DNA of 64,000 nt from CAZIKF01 sp964539825. GTDB lineage: Bacteria > Muiribacteriota > UBA6191. Below are positions 63,401 to 64,000 of the stretch, in pieces. The translations under genes and the position numbers were made by a program. Under the pieces are notes generated by a model that was given only the letters and a program-made list of their open reading frames with translations, had not been told where the DNA came from and searched no databases. Location of the stretch: contig CAZIKF010000002.1 of NCBI GenBank assembly GCA_964539825.1, positions 217,400 through 281,399 on the forward strand. Direction: 5' to 3'. Numbering within the stretch: the first letter of the stretch is position 1; each line of letters starts with the position of its first letter.

Positions 63401-64000
63401 AGCACAGGTACTTACCACCCACGTCGCAGAAGGTGCGATTGGAAATTCAAGAATTCAGACCGATCAAATCAACAGCCGCATTCTGACACAGTCCTCCGTT
63501 ATTGCAAGGCACATACTCACACACACACTCGGAAGCTCAAAGTTCGCGTCTTCAATCCTCACCGATGAGCATTTCCAAGACGGGGCTATCAGCCCGTCGA
63601 AGATCGCCACAGATTCGTTGGTGGAGACTGTTTTCCTCAGCTACACTCTCTTAGGAATTCATGTAATCCCATCTTCACTCACATCTGGCAGCCTGGAGGA
63701 CTTAGCTATCACAAGTTCTCAAATCTCCAATGACACGATTTCCGGAGAGCATATTCTCGAGCTAAGTTTAACTGATCTGGAGCTTGCAACAGATGCACTG
63801 GATAATTCTGTCTTTCAAATCGACGCGATTTCCAGTCCCAATGTCCTGGATGAATCCATCCTTTCACAAGACATTGCTACCGGTGCTCTTCTGAGCACTC
63901 ACATTGCTGCTGGGACGCTGCTTGACGAACACTTTGCACCCTCTTCCATTCTGACAACCCATATAGCGAATTTTACAATTGGATCAGGGGTTTTACAGAG
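57414..64000 (+). CDS. Giant secreted repeat protein, C-terminus beyond the window
   Basis: One frame stays open from GTG 57414 to the right edge, at least 2195 codons; no stop is reached. It begins with a signal peptide (SFLLFLLFLIHGQSVSQ). Next comes a domain starting INFQGFLQSGE with LWEEFYSQLNVKDGIFFARL, a type common at the N-terminus of large bacterial surface and tail-fibre-like proteins. Residues ~680-1300 contain recurring YxxDPxxxSRxxxLxx motifs (YFIDPPGTSRI, YKVDPTNQS, YLADPSLQSRF, YHLDPASSTRF, YLVDPSDKSRL). From 61758 it consists of decapeptide repeats. Proteins of this design often end in a self-cleaving S74 chaperone domain, which would lie outside the window. Probably a cell-surface fibre or adhesin. 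Confidence 0.85.
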   Translation, partial: MRVLSFLLFLLFLIHGQSVSQEGVVSTINFQGFLQSGETESPFNGTISVRFYLHTQDEGPPDGIPLWEEFYSQLNVKDGIFFARLGVLNPLTRDLFRSDRPVQLSMRIVRFGTGEAASYIGPIAIDGNAYSVSSISKSGSDSKEGTVKIIPLAVDDPSSFGLLEIDSDDPETLHKFEIRWDKTGFPSADIGRGLVVQYPQNMELNSYAPSSSEDRLPWDSGQFLIDFQEEVPDISVYIVNGTVRLGGNLTLSPLEFDDFKLPGDLKAHNANVTGDIKVNDLIATGPGDGSGGIIKGTRLEYCAGPPDCQPKPGSSEAKFSNYGIDPFPAEDESKSTLINSLEIRSKLDDTGKLLFETDRGEFLIDGPLQTSQTSFVHVSGADGFVYASALRSPFPSKDKNGNISRPYVIAPDKISVLDSLVLITDTTNRNRDPKYPAFNEISKDRDALRSPLNAFSAFDLISTIPICSGVPTIAPYSAHCQETWCMALRPDYCAQDPNPKIRDKYKDIDPCHGISFNQLKGYRLNCRPEEIISDHPNLQTDENDPAKGAKYFVTSHIHQLLNNATAETLIEIINAAQAGQTLNKRLLPTDTVNLNLPNTLTGTNVFETVHSAHQMVASIDQDIDAYLGSFIVGLAQPARLGSLRTHISQIDFLKDLNTVGTLNLHAGSTILHTSADPARPQRHEVQKDVDVGGKLIVHSSVFETSGDLFFEDIDLDPANGPYMNFIGSVNLEGNLRFRPEEFQTNRNLLGLDQTIASKFIDLDDQSFSVDPDQYSTLSFLSVTGSFRVSKPSRVQGDLVIQRDLYAIESLESASFLKASTLSDLDDPHYFIDPPGTSRIRGLVVEESLTIQGDFTVDSTLRVTGVVDVSGSFFSSGKLEVQNPSSSVLSTYLEDSSDPKYKVDPTNQSLLRELGLNSSSNVGGDLSVDGQMEIQNTMTHEGSARVVGQVQSQDRILSPKLLDFEDSTYLADPSLQSRFHALELIKSLNVTNSTSLSSSLTILGELRSNSSLKILTDLIIGEDLTAFSSLQIYHTSGLGFSVDELGNATGRSITLDENAFAQDLEIGGNLNLSGTPIEFNADSSFEKLTISTHSLISRRSSTSLGFESAASIDKDGNLELHHELFLEDEMIISENIRFHDGNSPDRMVLSIVNSALTSVHIGLDGQKDLNLSGLSSKTLSVPTATFYRFEDSDNSAYHLDPASSTRFQILEIEHSLRTEESLTAPYLMDLQNLYLVDPSDKSRLLSLEVLQNTTAQQIQAASLRIDSQNLLPGSTLVEAGSMRITKGATLGLTGQTYLDGSNFLIGSSNGIRIADNRSLGSGSTITYGELNSLISGANADHLHRHDLLGGVEIYNIARQDIDNLTGPTPQTTSSTKGLFGKNLFTYPGLTISIRPVSHQTQSALFSVKDSSGSAVVQAFASGLVEAVTFQGAGQGLSNISGSGTSNDAISDGTIASDKIQNNSLGGSVFATQLLQLSHLKDRALEAKHFLERSLDANVIEDGSLVGENFRDDSIENLHLTSATIDTTLIENGSISSYHIKTRTISASHISPSTLDNRVLQSASVLGDRIIDGSIQARHVSTGAVNTTRITTNELQGSLFEDNSISTVKIQTAAIQTSSFASLSLTYSDFATNSILSSKVASSSITGSNFASGTLDSSALAANSINWIKISSLSLQAVDISTLAIQSSSEATQHKVNLAAINSDKILDREVEGSHFIADSILLSHLAANAVSSTHFQTQSILGEDILTGTLSGLKINDLSIQTAQIGDQAITKSEIASSALDSNSIANLTLSSESFQDGSIIRSKLASDTVASLHLRNSSLLDKDFALNALTQSKWKSDTINTIKIATGAITLQKLATGAVRSQEVSYRAVLTSAISASAILSTHILSNQVTQSKIANFTILVEDIGDAQIDVRIVAPDSILTTNILDLSVFSPHISTNALSGAILSEDAITRAKVLSDQIDSAQILDGSIFSGNFSTSAILSNHIDLDTLSSRVLGTAQVLTTHVAEGAIGNSRIQTDQINSRILTQSSVIARHILTHTLGSSKFASSILTDEHFQDGAISPSKIATDSLVETVFLSYTLLGIHVIPSSLTSGSLEDLAITSSQISNDTISGEHILELSLTDLELATDALDNSVFQIDAISSPNVLDESILSQDIATGALLSTHIAAGTLLDEHFAPSSILTTHIANFTIGSGVLQ
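61758..64000 (+). repeat. About 74 in-frame decapeptide repeats within the giant protein
   Basis: From SDGTIASDKI onward nearly every ten residues show the pattern x-D/T-G/D-S/A-I/L-x-S-x-H/K-I/F. Examples are ENGSISSYHI, IDGSIQARHV, ATGAITLQKL, LDGSIFSGNF, QDGAISPSKI and APSSILTTHI. The register is broken only once, by six extra residues near LAIQSSSEATQHKV. The DNA copies are strongly diverged, so the periodicity is kept by selection on protein. Hydrophobics at positions 5 and 10 suggest a stacked beta-helical or fibrous fold. Confidence 0.88.

Overview
The window reads as chromosome of a Gram-negative (two-membrane), flagellated, probably facultatively anaerobic bacterium. Evidence: Mla lipid transport genes, a BamA-type barrel, an outer-membrane secretin, several signal peptides and one lipobox protein; FlhA, FlhF, two FlhG-type ATPases and a FlgJ rod-binding protein; and pyruvate:ferredoxin oxidoreductase alongside a lipoylated 2-oxoacid dehydrogenase. 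The gene set fits a deltaproteobacteria-like, SAR324-like or spirochaete-like lineage, but the sequence alone does not decide which. Two runs of exactly 100 N show that it is a scaffold, probably from a metagenome. I see no rRNA, tRNA, CRISPR array or transposase.

Layout. 0.2-5.2 kb: mlaE-mlaF-mlaD then a BamA-like barrel (+). 5.2-8.8 kb: hflX, then a scar made of a ~200 bp inverted repeat around a duplicated fragment of the hflX 3' end, then a GNAT acetyltransferase. 8.9-11.7 kb: LolD-type ATPase, zinc-ribbon protein, small helical protein, mannose-1-phosphate guanylyltransferase. 11.8-18 kb: flagellar block (flhA-flhG-flhG-flhF on minus, flgJ on plus). 18-28 kb: alanine dehydrogenase, Na+/Ca2+ exchanger, rho, class II aldolase and a 1570-residue NifJ. 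28-30.5 kb: repeat-rich, with a secreted protein and a catalase-like protein. 30.5-37 kb: lipA, E1alpha, E1beta, E2, E3, lipB, a self-contained 2-oxoacid dehydrogenase and lipoylation unit. 37-41 kb: orphan secretin and an NSS-family Na+ symporter. 41-44.4 kb: small secreted hypothetical proteins. 44.3-51.5 kb: def and two coupled giant SpoIIE-type phosphatase receptors. 51.8-57.3 kb: metallo-hydrolase, CBM20-esterase, lipoprotein, zinc-ribbon protein, EEP phosphatase and thioredoxin-like protein. 57.4 kb to the right edge: the first ~2195 residues of a giant secreted repeat protein.

The two signals I find most unusual are as follows. (1) Four dispersed long-hairpin elements (near 28.2, 30.0, 30.3 and 41.1 kb) share a small core with an invariant 7-nt GCATCGY loop and an AGGAGG flank. 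The loop-closing stems covary, and the long outer arms are different in every copy yet self-complementary. In three of four copies an arm contains the stop codon of the neighbouring gene. (2) The right-edge giant protein ends, within the window, in about 74 tandem decapeptides (x-D-G-S-I-x-S-x-H-I type), after a module with recurring xVDP motifs, and sits just downstream of a six-copy heptanucleotide repeat.
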